A DNA stretch of 64,000 nucleotides, taken from JAVBQL01 sp031549085 (GTDB lineage Bacteria; Spirochaetota; GWE2-31-10; MWDO01). Position 1 is the first letter of the stretch, and the number at the start of each line of letters is the position of its first letter. The stretch is from positions 1-64,000 of the forward strand of contig JAVBQL010000020.1 of NCBI GenBank assembly GCA_031549085.1, read 5' to 3'. Positions 8,296 through 17,090 of the stretch are shown here, piece by piece. The notes under the pieces were generated by a model, which saw only the letters and a list, made by a program, of their open reading frames with translations, searched no databases and was not told where the DNA came from. The position numbers and the translations under genes are program-made.

Positions 8296-9069
8296 CTATT
8301 TTGGGTCTAATGAAGTTGGATAGCTCTCATCTAACCTCTTCTCTACTTTAAGGCTAATTATTGTTCCATTATCGGTAGAGACAAAAAACGTCCCATTGAC
8401 CTTACTGAATATATCTTTAAGAGTATACTTATTTATCTCCTCATTATTCTCAAGCATATATCTAACATTGTTATCAAACATATCATTGATATTTATATTA
8501 TTTTGAGTCAAAACGTCAATCATGCAGGATATATATGCAGAATCATCCATTATATGATGGTTTTTATAGGAGTAAAAAAAGCTGCACTTTTCACCCGGCT
8601 GAATAAAGAGATTTCTCTTGTTATTATTAAAGAGGCGTTTGAAGATAAGAGAGTCAATGCTTGTATAATTATTGTTATGTTTTAGAAGCAGTAATATCCC
8701 CGACTCATAATCATATGAGAACCCAACCTTGCCTCGATTCTCTATATCAACCCTTATACCATTCTGAAAAAAGAAGATTGCCCCACGCCCAACCTCTTTT
8801 GGAGGAAGTGAGCTTATCGCTGCAAAGATGGTTGCTCCACATGTACCTGCAGCAACCATAACATTTATAATCAATCCAAAAATATCAGAGCTACTCCTGC
8901 CATCATGTACTCCAATAAAAAAAGCAAGAAATGAACAGGCAAGAGCAATTACAAAGATAATTGCTACAATCTTCATATATAGGTGAAGATTGCTTTTCGC
9001 AAAAAATATAACTATAACCAAAGATACAAAACAAGTTATAACCAAAGGTATAATCGTATTGACATCCAT
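8296..9069 (-). CDS. Membrane protein with three N-terminal helices and a soluble domain
   Basis: The 257-residue protein has three predicted membrane segments (about residues 5-25, 30-55 and 62-88), then an approximately 165-residue soluble region beginning SSLPPKEVGRGAIFFFQNG with features of a small beta-rich domain (IRVDIENRGKVGFSYDYESG). No known family or catalytic residues are recognised. The start codon follows TAGGAT. It forms a two-gene unit with the small membrane protein 8102-8287. A structural or signalling role at the inner membrane is all that can be inferred. Confidence 0.7.
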   Translation of the reverse strand: MDVNTIIPLVITCFVSLVIVIFFAKSNLHLYMKIVAIIFVIALACSFLAFFIGVHDGRSSSDIFGLIINVMVAAGTCGATIFAAISSLPPKEVGRGAIFFFQNGIRVDIENRGKVGFSYDYESGILLLLKHNNNYTSIDSLIFKRLFNNNKRNLFIQPGEKCSFFYSYKNHHIMDDSAYISCMIDVLTQNNININDMFDNNVRYMLENNEEINKYTLKDIFSKVNGTFFVSTDNGTIISLKVEKRLDESYPTSLDPK

Positions 9070-9159
9070 ATCTATACAATCCTAAAAAATGTTATTTTTG
9101 TGTAAAGATAAATTATAGAATTAATATGAGAAGATCACAAGTACTTTATCAAAAATAGA

Positions 9160-9849
9160 TTAAGATTCTTTTGCTCCATGCTCTTTTAAAAGTGATACTA
9201 CTGAATCACTATCATTATCAATAGCTGCTGTGAGCGGTGTTATTCCATCACTATCCTTTATATTGATATCAGCCCCTGCCTCAATAAGAAGCTTTGCAAT
9301 CTCATAGGAACCTATGATAGCAGCCTCAATAAGCGCTGTTGACTTCATATTATTTTGATGGTTTACATCTGCTCCACTTTTAATAAGAAGCCTAACGATA
9401 TCTGCAAGGTTATAGACAGTAGCCCATATCAATGCCGTATTTCCATCCTTATTTGGTTCATCTATATTTATACCAGACTCTATCAAAAGCTGTAATATAT
9501 CTATGTGATCATACTCTACAGCCATAATAATAGGAAGTTCATCATATTTATTTTTAATTGTTAGAGATGCTCCCTCTTTAACAAGAAGTTTTGCAACATC
9601 ATAGTTCCCTGCTCTTGCAGCAGACATTAATGGAGTATCCCCAGACTCATCCTGAAGGTTGATATCTGCTCCCTTCTCTATTAGAATACTAACAATTTCG
9701 CTATTTGAGTATCTGCTTGCAAGTACAATAATTGGTGTATTTTCAACATCTCTTAAGTTTGGATTTGCCCCCTCAACAAAAGCATCCCTTACGCCTTTAA
9801 CACTATTGTTATATATGGATGAGAGCAGATTGAAATCGTTATCTCCCAT
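9160..9849 (-). CDS. Ankyrin-repeat protein
   Basis: The protein of about 229 residues consists of six ankyrin repeats (for example GADINLQDESGDTPLMSAAR and GANPNLRDVENTPIIVLASR) after a short N-terminal stretch. The chosen start MGDNDFNLLSSIY follows AAAGGAG at 7-8 bases; the frame extends 16 codons further but without a ribosome binding site. Ankyrin arrays bind other proteins and the partner is unknown. It has no signal peptide and is probably cytosolic. A TTGACT promoter element lies near 9892 on the same strand, with a poor -10. Confidence 0.85.
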   Translation of the reverse strand: MGDNDFNLLSSIYNNSVKGVRDAFVEGANPNLRDVENTPIIVLASRYSNSEIVSILIEKGADINLQDESGDTPLMSAARAGNYDVAKLLVKEGASLTIKNKYDELPIIMAVEYDHIDILQLLIESGINIDEPNKDGNTALIWATVYNLADIVRLLIKSGADVNHQNNMKSTALIEAAIIGSYEIAKLLIEAGADINIKDSDGITPLTAAIDNDSDSVVSLLKEHGAKES

Positions 9850-10096
9850 AGCTAAAACTCCTTTATTTAAAGAAAACCAACTTAAACTTAAAGTCAATAC
9901 TAAAAAATTAATATTCTAGAATGCAATTTATACAATTATAGAGCTACTTTTCTTTTAAAACGTTCTTACTATTTTACAAGCTAGTTTTATACAATTTTTT
10001 GTAATATAAGCTATTACTACTTCAATTATAACACAAGACCTCTCATTCTTGCAATATTGTTATAAAAAAATAGTAGTTTATTTTTTTTTTATTTTT

Positions 10097-10144
10097 TAGC
10101 TCCACCTCCTTTTTGATTTTTTTTAGATCCCACCTCCTTTTTGA
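10097..10144. repeat. Tandem repeat carrying CACCTCCTTTTTGA twice
   Basis: The two units (TTTTTAGCTCCACCTCCTTT and TTTTAGATCCCACCTCCTTT, each continuing TTGA) lie about 30 bases apart. CACCTCC is the anti-Shine-Dalgarno end of 16S rRNA. Read on the other strand, the units give two perfect AAAAAGGAGGTG ribosome binding sites with no gene attached. Confidence 0.7.
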
Positions 10145-10245
10145 CCAATATTTTATTCAAAAAAGATTTTTTTAGGTTCTAATTTAGAATCCTAAAAAAT
10201 CTAAAATATAAATAGAAATATATTTAATTTCTTAAAAGAGCTATA

Positions 10246-10274
10246 TTGATTTTGTTGATAATTTTTAGTAAGAT
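10246..10274 (+). promoter_or_regulatory. Promoter of trmL
   Basis: TTGATT (10246-10251), 17-nt spacer and TAAGAT (10269-10274) precede the AGGAG site and ATG of trmL by a short leader. Confidence 0.5.
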
Positions 10275-10304
10275 TTCAACTCGCTAAAAATAGGAGATAA
10301 AGAT

Positions 10305-10757
10305 ATGATATCTGTTGCTCTATATGAACCTGAGATCCCTCAAAATACCGGGAATATTGCACGCCTCTGTGTTGGACTTGATATTCCGCTGATATTGGTT
10401 GGAAGGCTTGGCTTCTCTCTTAATGATAAGTATCTAAAGCGTGCAGGGCTTGACTATTGGGAACATTTAAAACTTATAAAATATAGTTCTCTTGATGAGT
10501 TTTTAGATAAAACATCTGATAACAGAAAAATATTGGCTTCAACAAAAGTTGATATGCCATACTACAATTTCAAATATCAAAAGGGAGATATATTGGTTTT
10601 TGGGCGTGAGTCTAAAGGCTTGCCTGAGGAATTTATTAAAGATAATATTGATAATGCAGTAACAATACCAATGGTGGGGCTAGTTAGGAGTCTAAACCTT
10701 GCAAATAGTGTCTCTATAATAGCATACCATTCACTAATAACACTCTCCTATTTCTAA
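10305..10757 (+). CDS. trmL: tRNA (cytidine(34)-2'-O)-methyltransferase
   Basis: The 150-residue SPOUT-class enzyme methylates the 2'-hydroxyl of wobble C34/U34 in leucine tRNAs using S-adenosylmethionine. All hallmarks are present: YEPEIPQNTGNIARLC at the N-terminus, LDYWEHL, the knot segments LVFGRESKGLPEEFI and IPMVGLVRSLNLANSVSI. The length is normal for the family. It starts at ATG after ATAGGAGATAAAG and is followed by a strong hairpin at 10773-10800. It is a standard housekeeping gene, evidence that this part of the window is chromosomal or chromid-like. Confidence 0.95.
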   Translation: MISVALYEPEIPQNTGNIARLCVGLDIPLILVGRLGFSLNDKYLKRAGLDYWEHLKLIKYSSLDEFLDKTSDNRKILASTKVDMPYYNFKYQKGDILVFGRESKGLPEEFIKDNIDNAVTIPMVGLVRSLNLANSVSIIAYHSLITLSYF

Positions 10758-10772
10758 GACATTATTATAAAA

Positions 10773-10800
10773 AAAATCCCCTTAATACTAAGAGGATTTT
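10773..10800. terminator. Terminator between trmL and the S24 repressor gene
   Basis: AAAATCCCCTTA pairs with TAAGAGGATTTT (one mismatch, 4-nt loop), flanked by A and T runs, so it can serve both converging genes. Confidence 0.75.
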
Positions 10801-10835
10801 AATTAAATATATGTATAATAAGAAATAGGTTAAAA

Positions 10836-11471
10836 CTATATAAAGTATCTAAGTCCTGTTATAACCTTGCCAACAATAGCAAAGTTTGCATAGTTAAGTT
10901 CATTCTCCCCGCGATCCACAACCTCATCTTTATAGAGGCTGCTGTCTGAAAGAATAATAACTTTCTTGTTATTAACAAACTGCAACCTTTTAACCATAAG
11001 GTTTCCATTTATACTTATAACATAGAGCCCATCAACATCAATTAAATTGAGAATAAAAACAGCATAGTCTCCATTAAGAAAAGTAGGACTCATAGAGTCA
11101 CCCTTTACAGTAATGATTAGAGCATTATCAATCATAGCTCTAACATTGTAGTTTCCAAAGAGATATCTGTCTGCATCTATATAGTTTATTACGTTTGCTT
11201 GATCTTTTATATTAGAAAAAGATGTAATTTTTGAAGCAAGGACAGGAACAGTAACCTTTGTATTCCCTTGACTATCACCAAATCCCTTCATTAGCCAATC
11301 AAAATTGATGTTAAAGATCTCACATATCTTGAATTTAACATCATCTGGTGTATTTGTTTTATTATTTTCGTAATCACTAAGACTTGCCTGCTTGATATTC
11401 AAGAGCTTTGCAAGACTTTTTTGATCAATACTGTTCTGTTTTCTTAAGGTTTTTATTTGTTCACCAATCAT
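10836..11471 (-). CDS. XRE-HTH / S24 (LexA-fold) repressor
   Basis: This 211-residue protein joins an N-terminal helix-turn-helix (IKTLRKQNSIDQKSLAKLL...QASLSDYENNKTNTP) to a C-terminal S24 peptidase fold. The serine of KGDSMSPTFLNGD and the lysine of NLMVKRLQF supply the Ser-Lys dyad. Such proteins repress phage or stress genes and usually inactivate themselves by autocleavage; the Ala-Gly-type cleavage site is not obvious here. An AAAAGGAG site lies upstream of the ATG. It shares architecture with 33691-34332, so the genome carries at least two such switches. It stands alone, next to trmL and a BI-1 gene, with no phage genes around it. Confidence 0.9.
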   Translation of the reverse strand: MIGEQIKTLRKQNSIDQKSLAKLLNIKQASLSDYENNKTNTPDDVKFKICEIFNINFDWLMKGFGDSQGNTKVTVPVLASKITSFSNIKDQANVINYIDADRYLFGNYNVRAMIDNALIITVKGDSMSPTFLNGDYAVFILNLIDVDGLYVISINGNLMVKRLQFVNNKKVIILSDSSLYKDEVVDRGENELNYANFAIVGKVITGLRYFI

Positions 11472-11706
11472 ACTTCTTAATGCTCCTTTTTTTGTTTAGC
11501 AATAAATCTATGATAAAATAGCTTTTTTTTAAAAAAACTATAAAATCTCTACCCAATGTATTAATAATTCAAATAGCACCACAACTAGACTATGTCTTTT
11601 CAAAACCATATCTCTATGATTCTTCCTAAAAAAATAGGTGTTTTTGTGATAGTATACTGTTATTAACTTAAGGTGTGAACTTAAGAGAGATAACTATATA
11701 ATAGTT

Positions 11707-12405
11707 TTAATCTCTTCTTCCAAAGATCCGTAATAAGTATAGAAATATATTAATAAAATCAAGATATAGAGAGAGCGCTCCAACTATGGCATACTTCCCT
11801 CCATCAGGATAATCCTGAAGCTCGAAAGCCATTGATTTTATCTTTTGTGTATCATAGGCGGTAAGTCCCATGAATACTCCAATACCGACATAACAAATTA
11901 CATAATCTAGCCAACCACTTCTTAAAAATAAATTAATAACCGTTGCAATTATTACACCTACAAGAAAGAAAATTAACATCCTTCCGATAGATGTAAGATC
12001 TGTCTTTGTAAAGAAGCCATAGAGGCTCATCATTCCAAAGATAAGGGAGGTAATTCCCAAAACCATAACAATTGATTTTACAGAGTAGATAAGCAGTACT
12101 ACTGAAAGTGTCATGCCTGTAAGAGCTGCATAAGAAAAAAAGAGTAATCCAGCTACAAAAGGGGACATTTTATTTATAAGTGCAGAGAGGAGGATAACCA
12201 ATCCTAATTGCACAATTATTAAACCAAAAAATAGAACTTGATTTTTTAGGATCGCTGAAAAAAATGGTGGATTTGAGACAACAAAATATGCAACAACTCC
12301 CGACAACATGAGGCCTGCAAACATAAACAAATAGACCCGTTGAAGAAACTTTTGAACAAAAATTGATGATTCTTGATATCCATCAACTTGATTCTCATAG
12401 TTCAT
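11707..12405 (-). CDS. Bax inhibitor-1 / YccA-family membrane protein
   Basis: The protein of about 232 residues has seven hydrophobic segments and the features of bacterial BI-1 proteins: VYLFMFAGLMLSGVVAYFV near the start, GMMSLYGFFTKTDLTSIGRM, VGIGVFMGLTAYDTQKIKSM and a C-terminal ALSLYLDFINIFLYLLRIFG. BI-1 proteins are pH-sensitive cation leak channels or modulators of membrane protease FtsH; the exact role here is open. The start MNYENQVDGYQES was chosen because GGAGG lies 8 bases upstream and the promoter at 12458-12430 places the transcript start near 12423, after the longest possible ATG. Confidence 0.9.
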   Translation of the reverse strand: MNYENQVDGYQESSIFVQKFLQRVYLFMFAGLMLSGVVAYFVVSNPPFFSAILKNQVLFFGLIIVQLGLVILLSALINKMSPFVAGLLFFSYAALTGMTLSVVLLIYSVKSIVMVLGITSLIFGMMSLYGFFTKTDLTSIGRMLIFFLVGVIIATVINLFLRSGWLDYVICYVGIGVFMGLTAYDTQKIKSMAFELQDYPDGGKYAIVGALSLYLDFINIFLYLLRIFGRRD

Positions 12406-12429
12406 ATAATTTTCCTCCATCCTACTCAA

Positions 12430-12458
12430 ATAATATAGTTATATATTTAATTTGTCAA
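12430..12458 (-). promoter_or_regulatory. Promoter of the BI-1 gene
   Basis: Minus strand TTGACA (12458-12453), 17-nt spacer, TATTAT (12435-12430). The predicted start is about 12423, giving an 18-nt leader to the chosen ATG. Confidence 0.7.
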
Positions 12459-12862
12459 CAGAAAGATATTTTTTTTAAAAAAAAATTTGTAATAAAACGA
12501 ATAAATATAACTTTATTTTATTACGAAAAAATATTTTTTTTAATTTTATAAACTTAACTTACTTTAAAAATAATTGATTTTGATAGAAATATATTTTTAT
12601 TAGAATAGAATTTAATATAATTTATCTATAAATAGACTATTTCTATATTTAGAACACGATTTAAACGATAATTAAATAACAAATAAAAACAGATGTGTTT
12701 TTTTTAAAACAGTTTTAGATCTATTTTGAAAATATTTTTTTTTATTGGAAAAGCCTATTTACTATATTGCTTTTTTTTGCTACTATTTTAAAAAAATAAT
12801 AATTTAAAGTTTAATTAAAAAATAATATAATATATATGTAGATATTTTAAGGACAATCAACA
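12459..12862. other. AT-rich divergent intergenic region
   Basis: The region contains long A and T runs and no frame or stable hairpin that I can support. It should hold the promoter of 12863-14044. Confidence 0.4.
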
Positions 12863-14044
12863 TTGAAAAAGAGAGTTTTGATAATTATAGTCATTATAAT
12901 AAATGCCACTATGTTATATTCTCAAGCAGATGAACTTAATAAGTTAGATAACTCTTCAGATATAACAGAGACACCTATAACTCAAACAGAACAGAATATA
13001 ACAGAAGAACAAAAGACCCCAGCAAAAAAAGAAAAAACCAAAAAAACTAACCCTCCACCAGCTAAAAGTAGACCTGCTGTAACTAAAACCAATAAAAAAG
13101 AGGCTGTTCCTCCTGTCCAAAATATAGTTCATGATGTCTCTTCTGATAACAGCAGTGATAACATTGCTATTATTACTGTTGTAGATCCAACAGGGGATAT
13201 TATTAAAGAGGAGATCATCGTTACTAAAAATGATCTAAGCAATGATGAAGTTGTAATACACCCCTCTCCTATAAATGAGGCAGACTTTAAAAATATAGAT
13301 GTAAGAATAACACCAGTTGTTACAGAAGAAATTATGATTGTAAGAGATGATAAAAGTAGCACCATTAAAGACTTTGGAGATCCTAGAGACTACTTTGTAA
13401 CTGATATAAAACTAAAACAAATAACAAAAAATGAGACACAGCTGCAAATATTTGATCGCAGTAACAAGAATACATTGGGCTTCTTCTCTATAATGAGAGA
13501 GACAGCAACTAAAAACTCCTTTAATAATACAATATTAACGGATGTCTACTATGTATCAGACCATGCCCTTGAACCAATCGCTGGGCGTGCTAGTCAGCGT
13601 GAGGTGGGGTTCTTATCTGTCTATTACAATAAGTATATGGCAAGCCTTGGTGGAACAATCTCAACATCTATTATAGATTTTCTTGTCCTTGGCGGAGGAG
13701 CTGCTCTTGTTGCAACGGCATTCATTCTCTGCGATCAAAATACAGAGGGGGGGCTTGGAAGCGACCCGATAGGCACACTTGCAAATAGCAGCAACTCTCA
13801 ACTATATCTGCCTCTATTTATAGGTGGAATTGCAGCGATGTCATATGCAGTGATATTCTCTGCAGTTGTTATTGTAAATGCTGTCTTCACTGCAAGATAC
13901 TACAGCAGTTATAAGTTTATAAAAAATAATATTATAAGAGCTCTAAATTATGCCAGAAACCCTATAACAATAAAAGATGCAGATGGAGATCCAATAGTTA
14001 AAATTGGATTTGATTTAAGAATTAGTCCTCCTAATTTTCAGTAA
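12863..14044 (+). CDS. Exported protein with low-complexity linker and two C-terminal helices
   Basis: The 393-residue protein begins at a TTG ten bases after TAAGGA. It has a signal-like N-terminus (KKRVLIIIVIIINATMLYSQ), a Thr/Pro/Lys-rich linker (about residues 30-95), an acidic middle region, and a C-terminal region (about 255-345) with two or three membrane segments rich in glycine and alanine (FLVLGGGAALVATAFILC; FIGGIAAMSYAVIFSAVVI). No known family is recognised. The layout suggests an inner-membrane protein with a periplasmic linker. It is followed by a repeat-protein gene on the same strand with its own promoter. Confidence 0.7.
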   Translation: MKKRVLIIIVIIINATMLYSQADELNKLDNSSDITETPITQTEQNITEEQKTPAKKEKTKKTNPPPAKSRPAVTKTNKKEAVPPVQNIVHDVSSDNSSDNIAIITVVDPTGDIIKEEIIVTKNDLSNDEVVIHPSPINEADFKNIDVRITPVVTEEIMIVRDDKSSTIKDFGDPRDYFVTDIKLKQITKNETQLQIFDRSNKNTLGFFSIMRETATKNSFNNTILTDVYYVSDHALEPIAGRASQREVGFLSVYYNKYMASLGGTISTSIIDFLVLGGGAALVATAFILCDQNTEGGLGSDPIGTLANSSNSQLYLPLFIGGIAAMSYAVIFSAVVIVNAVFTARYYSSYKFIKNNIIRALNYARNPITIKDADGDPIVKIGFDLRISPPNFQ

Positions 14045-14138
14045 TATTTGATTATTCTTAAAAACAGAGAGAGCTCTATCCAAAACTTTGCTAACTTGTC
14101 TTTTATCTTCAAACAAAAAAATGTATAATATTATGGAT

Positions 14139-14167
14139 TTGACATATTATTATATTTGAGTTATTTT
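14139..14167 (+). promoter_or_regulatory. Promoter of the 14204 repeat gene
   Basis: TTGACA (14139-14144), 17-nt spacer, TATTTT (14162-14167). Confidence 0.55.
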
Positions 14168-14203
14168 AAGCTTTATTAATATAGAAGGCTTGGAGCGAAA
14201 ATA

Positions 14204-15163
14204 GTGGGTAAAGAATTTGTACTTCCAAATGGAAGACATGCAATCGTAAAATCTATCTCTTTTTTTGATTCTGGAAATATCCAATCAGTCATTCTCTCTC
14301 ATGGCTCAAGTTTTTTTGTTACACTCCCAAACACAAAAATGGTAAAACCTGCAGAGCTTGGATTTGACGAGCATGGGAATATAAACTTCGTAAAACTTAA
14401 TAAAGATGAGATTGTCATAATAAATGTTCCTTCAGGAAGCGGAAAAAAGATAAAGGTTACTGAGGTTGGTTTTAATAGTGCTGGAAACTTTATCCACTTC
14501 AAATTGCCATATGGTGATAATATAGATATTGAACTCCCTAATGGTACACATGTAAAAGTTATCGAGGTTAGCTACTATGATACAGGAGAGATAAGTGATG
14601 TAACTCTTCTATATGGAGAACATCTGACAATTGATGGAGAGCGGGTTCGGGTTAGAAGAGCCTCTTTCTATATAAATGGTAAGATGAAAAAGGTCTACTT
14701 TACCTTTGGGGAGGCTATAACTATAGATGGACGTACGGTCTTTCCAAAAGAGGTTGAATATTATGAAAATGGAGAGATCAGAGCCTTTGTTCTTGGTGAT
14801 GGGCATAGCTTCTCTCTAATAGTGCCAAAAACAAGAGAAGAAATTAGAGTATCATCAGCGATATTCTACTTTTCTATGGATCTTCAGGAGATAAAACCAC
14901 TCCCCGGAGAGATTGTTACTCTTCCTGATGGAAGAAAGGTAGAGGTTACCAGCGTCTCCTTTACTGAATATGGGAACATAGACCGGGTAAAGATGTATAC
15001 TGGTGAAATAAAGAGCTTTAAAAATGAGTCCGAAAGAATCAGCAGCCACATAGAGATTGATGATGACTTCTCAGATATGGATGATGATTATGGCTATGAT
15101 GAAGAGAACTCTTATAGTTTGGATAGAATAGATGATGAAGATGAACCTCAAATAAGCTTATAG
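14204..15163 (+). CDS. 'LPDGQ' beta-repeat protein with acidic tail
   Basis: The 319-residue protein has about seven repeats of roughly 38 residues, for example LPNGTHVKVIEVSYYDTGEI and LPDGRKVEVTSVSFTEYGNI, each ending in a VxLxxGE turn. The last 40 residues are very acidic (DDDFSDMDDDYGYDEE). It has no signal peptide, so it is a cytosolic member of the family. Translation starts at GTG 14204 with GGAG ten bases before. It overlaps the end of the convergent kinase gene by 16 bases. Function is unknown; the acidic tail could bind a basic partner or metal. Confidence 0.8.
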   Translation: MGKEFVLPNGRHAIVKSISFFDSGNIQSVILSHGSSFFVTLPNTKMVKPAELGFDEHGNINFVKLNKDEIVIINVPSGSGKKIKVTEVGFNSAGNFIHFKLPYGDNIDIELPNGTHVKVIEVSYYDTGEISDVTLLYGEHLTIDGERVRVRRASFYINGKMKKVYFTFGEAITIDGRTVFPKEVEYYENGEIRAFVLGDGHSFSLIVPKTREEIRVSSAIFYFSMDLQEIKPLPGEIVTLPDGRKVEVTSVSFTEYGNIDRVKMYTGEIKSFKNESERISSHIEIDDDFSDMDDDYGYDEENSYSLDRIDDEDEPQISL

Positions 15164-16014
15164 GTTGGTAGAACCTTTGCTGATAACTCTCCAAGCATCG
15201 CTTCCAAAAAGATCCCCTCTCTATGAGGAGTCCCATTTTTATAGGTTCTCTCTATTACCTTATATATAAAGCTTGTTGCTCTATCCAAAGCCATAGGAAG
15301 TGAATCTCCCTGTAAAAGAGCACCCAATAGTACACTTGTAAATGTATCCCCACTGCCTGTATAGCTTGCAGGAATTAGAGAATTTTTTACTATAAAGAAT
15401 TCACCAGTGGTACTATTATATGCAGCATTACAAACAATATTGCTACCCTTATCTTCAACAACACTTGTTATAATAACAATCTTTGGCCCATATTTGGAGA
15501 GCCTCAAGAGCCACTCTTTAACCTCTGATAGAGAGAGAGTATCTCTCATTGGTTCATTAAGTAAAAATGCTGCCTCTGTTATGTTTGGAACTATCATATC
15601 TGCCTTTTTTATAAGGTTTCTCATCTCAACAACAATATCTTCATTAAAAGCACTATATATTTTCCCATTATCTGCAAAAACTGGGTCAACAACCACAAGA
15701 TTGTTATCTCTTTTAAATAGATCTATAAACTTGCTTACCACTGCTATCTGCTGTGAGCTCCCAAGAAAACCAGTGTATATAGCATCAAACTCAACATTAA
15801 GCTTTTTCCAATGGGTGAAAAAGCTCTCCATATGCTCTGTAAAATCAACAAACTCATAATTTTCAAAACCTGTATGAGCAGAGAGAAGCGAAGTAATAAG
15901 CGGACAAACTTGTATTCCCATGCTTGATAGAATTGGAATAATAACGGTCTGGGAGCATCTTCCAAAACCAGATATATCATGAACAGATGCAACTCTTTTT
16001 ATATAGTTATCCAT
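15148..16014 (-). CDS. pdxY: Pyridoxal/pyridoxamine kinase (PdxY/PdxK family)
   Basis: This 288-residue ribokinase-fold enzyme phosphorylates pyridoxal or pyridoxamine in vitamin B6 salvage. Family landmarks are RVASVHDISGFGRCSQTV at the substrate site, YTGFLGSSQQI, VVDPVFADNGKIYSAFN (Mg/ATP contacts), DMIVPNITEAAFLL and the anion-hole motif YTGSGDTFTSVLLGALL with the catalytic aspartate. Length is typical. The start ATG follows TTGGAG, and a consensus promoter (16067-16039) lies just upstream. Its 3' end overlaps the convergent repeat gene by 16 bases. Confidence 0.9.
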   Translation of the reverse strand: MDNYIKRVASVHDISGFGRCSQTVIIPILSSMGIQVCPLITSLLSAHTGFENYEFVDFTEHMESFFTHWKKLNVEFDAIYTGFLGSSQQIAVVSKFIDLFKRDNNLVVVDPVFADNGKIYSAFNEDIVVEMRNLIKKADMIVPNITEAAFLLNEPMRDTLSLSEVKEWLLRLSKYGPKIVIITSVVEDKGSNIVCNAAYNSTTGEFFIVKNSLIPASYTGSGDTFTSVLLGALLQGDSLPMALDRATSFIYKVIERTYKNGTPHREGIFLEAMLGELSAKVLPTYKLI

Positions 16015-16038
16015 AAAAAAATCTCCAAATTTAGAGGA

Positions 16039-16067
16039 AGAATAAAATTTAAAAACTCTCTTGTCAA
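16039..16067 (-). promoter_or_regulatory. Promoter of the pyridoxal kinase gene
   Basis: Minus strand TTGACA (16067-16062), 17-nt spacer, TATTCT (16044-16039), about 25 bases before the start codon. A hairpin (CAATCTTA...TAAGATTG, about 16096-16129) lies behind it in the divergent region. Confidence 0.7.
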
Positions 16068-16168
16068 TTATTTATAAACTATTTTTTTTAGAAAAAACAA
16101 TCTTAACTATTTTTTGGAAATAGCTAAGATTGTAAAATCGTTTTTATTACAACTTCTTAAAAATAAAC

Positions 16169-16195
16169 TTGACTACAAAACGCTTAAATTATAAT
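16169..16195 (+). promoter_or_regulatory. Promoter of the 16204 lipoprotein gene, nearly leaderless
   Basis: TTGACT (16169-16174) and TATAAT (16190-16195) are 15 bases apart. Only 8 bases separate TATAAT from the ATG, so the transcript should begin at or just before the start codon. No Shine-Dalgarno sequence is present. Confidence 0.55.
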
Positions 16196-16203
16196 ATTGT
16201 TAT

Positions 16204-17043
16204 ATGAAACAAATAAGAAAACATCAAATTATTAATATTATACTCTTTTCTTTTGCTTTGGCCCTTTTCTCCTGTGATTCTGCAGCAGTAGAGGAGACAT
16301 ATACAATCCCTCTCCCTGATGTGGAGTTTAAAGATGGAAAAAAAACTACAGAGTATAGTGATATGGGCTATTTTGAAAGCAAAATATGGTATGTTAAATT
16401 TAAGAGAACTGAGCAGATAAAATTGGCTGATGGACAGATCTTCTATGCAAATGAAATTTGGTATGCTAAAGAGAGAGAAAAACTGCTTAGACTTGTCAAT
16501 AGTGAAAGTGGCTCTATATTAACATTACCAAATGAAAATGTCCCAAGGGTAATAAAAGAGGTTGTCTTTAAAGAAGACAAGACAATTCACTATGCATTTA
16601 TCTCTGGTGTAGAGAACTATTATAAAATCTATCTTGACAATGGTGATACCATCTTTGCAGCAAAAGTGGTGCGAAATGACAATAGCAACCCTACCCTTAG
16701 AAACGAATATCAAATATCAGAGATCTCAAGTATCATAAGTGGTGAAACATATTGGATTCCATATCCATCTGGATCTGGTCAACAAATTGCGGCAACAAAG
16801 ATATATTTTTCTGCTGGAGTTTTAGTATCACTATATAGTGTCTCTGGAACCAATTTTGCTCTGCCCGGTGGCACTCCTGCAAAAATTGACGCAATATCAT
16901 TTTATCCAAGTGGAAAGATTAAGAGAGTCAATTTACAGCAAACCCCTCTCCAGTCAATACCTATTATAGTCAGTGGCAATAGTGTCAATGCGACAAAATA
17001 TATTGAGTATAATGAAGATGAGACCGCAAAAAGTTATGAATAG
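16204..17043 (+). CDS. 'LPDGQ'-family lipoprotein
   Basis: The 279-residue protein begins with a lipoprotein signal (hydrophobic stretch then LALFSC, so cysteine 24 would be lipidated). It carries degenerate repeats of the family (LPNENVPRVIKEVVFKEDK, LPGGTPAKIDAISFYPSGKI). A surface or periplasmic-face location is expected. It lacks a ribosome binding site and its promoter lies so close that a leaderless mRNA is likely. The next lipoprotein, 17091-17588, follows after 47 bases, so the two are probably co-transcribed. Function is unknown. Confidence 0.8.
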   Translation: MKQIRKHQIINIILFSFALALFSCDSAAVEETYTIPLPDVEFKDGKKTTEYSDMGYFESKIWYVKFKRTEQIKLADGQIFYANEIWYAKEREKLLRLVNSESGSILTLPNENVPRVIKEVVFKEDKTIHYAFISGVENYYKIYLDNGDTIFAAKVVRNDNSNPTLRNEYQISEISSIISGETYWIPYPSGSGQQIAATKIYFSAGVLVSLYSVSGTNFALPGGTPAKIDAISFYPSGKIKRVNLQQTPLQSIPIIVSGNSVNATKYIEYNEDETAKSYE

Positions 17044-17090
17044 AGAGCGAAAAAACAGATAATTTTTTTATTTTAATAGGAGTTAAAAAA

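Larger units (their letters stand above)
9850..10304. other. Divergent intergenic region with a tandem SD/anti-SD-like repeat
   Basis: This stretch separates the ankyrin gene from trmL. It contains a perfect ATTCTAGAAT palindrome near 9912 and two near-identical units around 10097-10144, each with CACCTCCTTTTTGA. The trmL promoter (10246-10274) lies at its right end. No reading frame of interest is seen. Confidence 0.5.

Noticed and set aside
10836..11471. Prophage around the S24 repressor
   Set aside because: Neighbours are trmL and a BI-1 gene; no integrase, terminase or structural genes are present.
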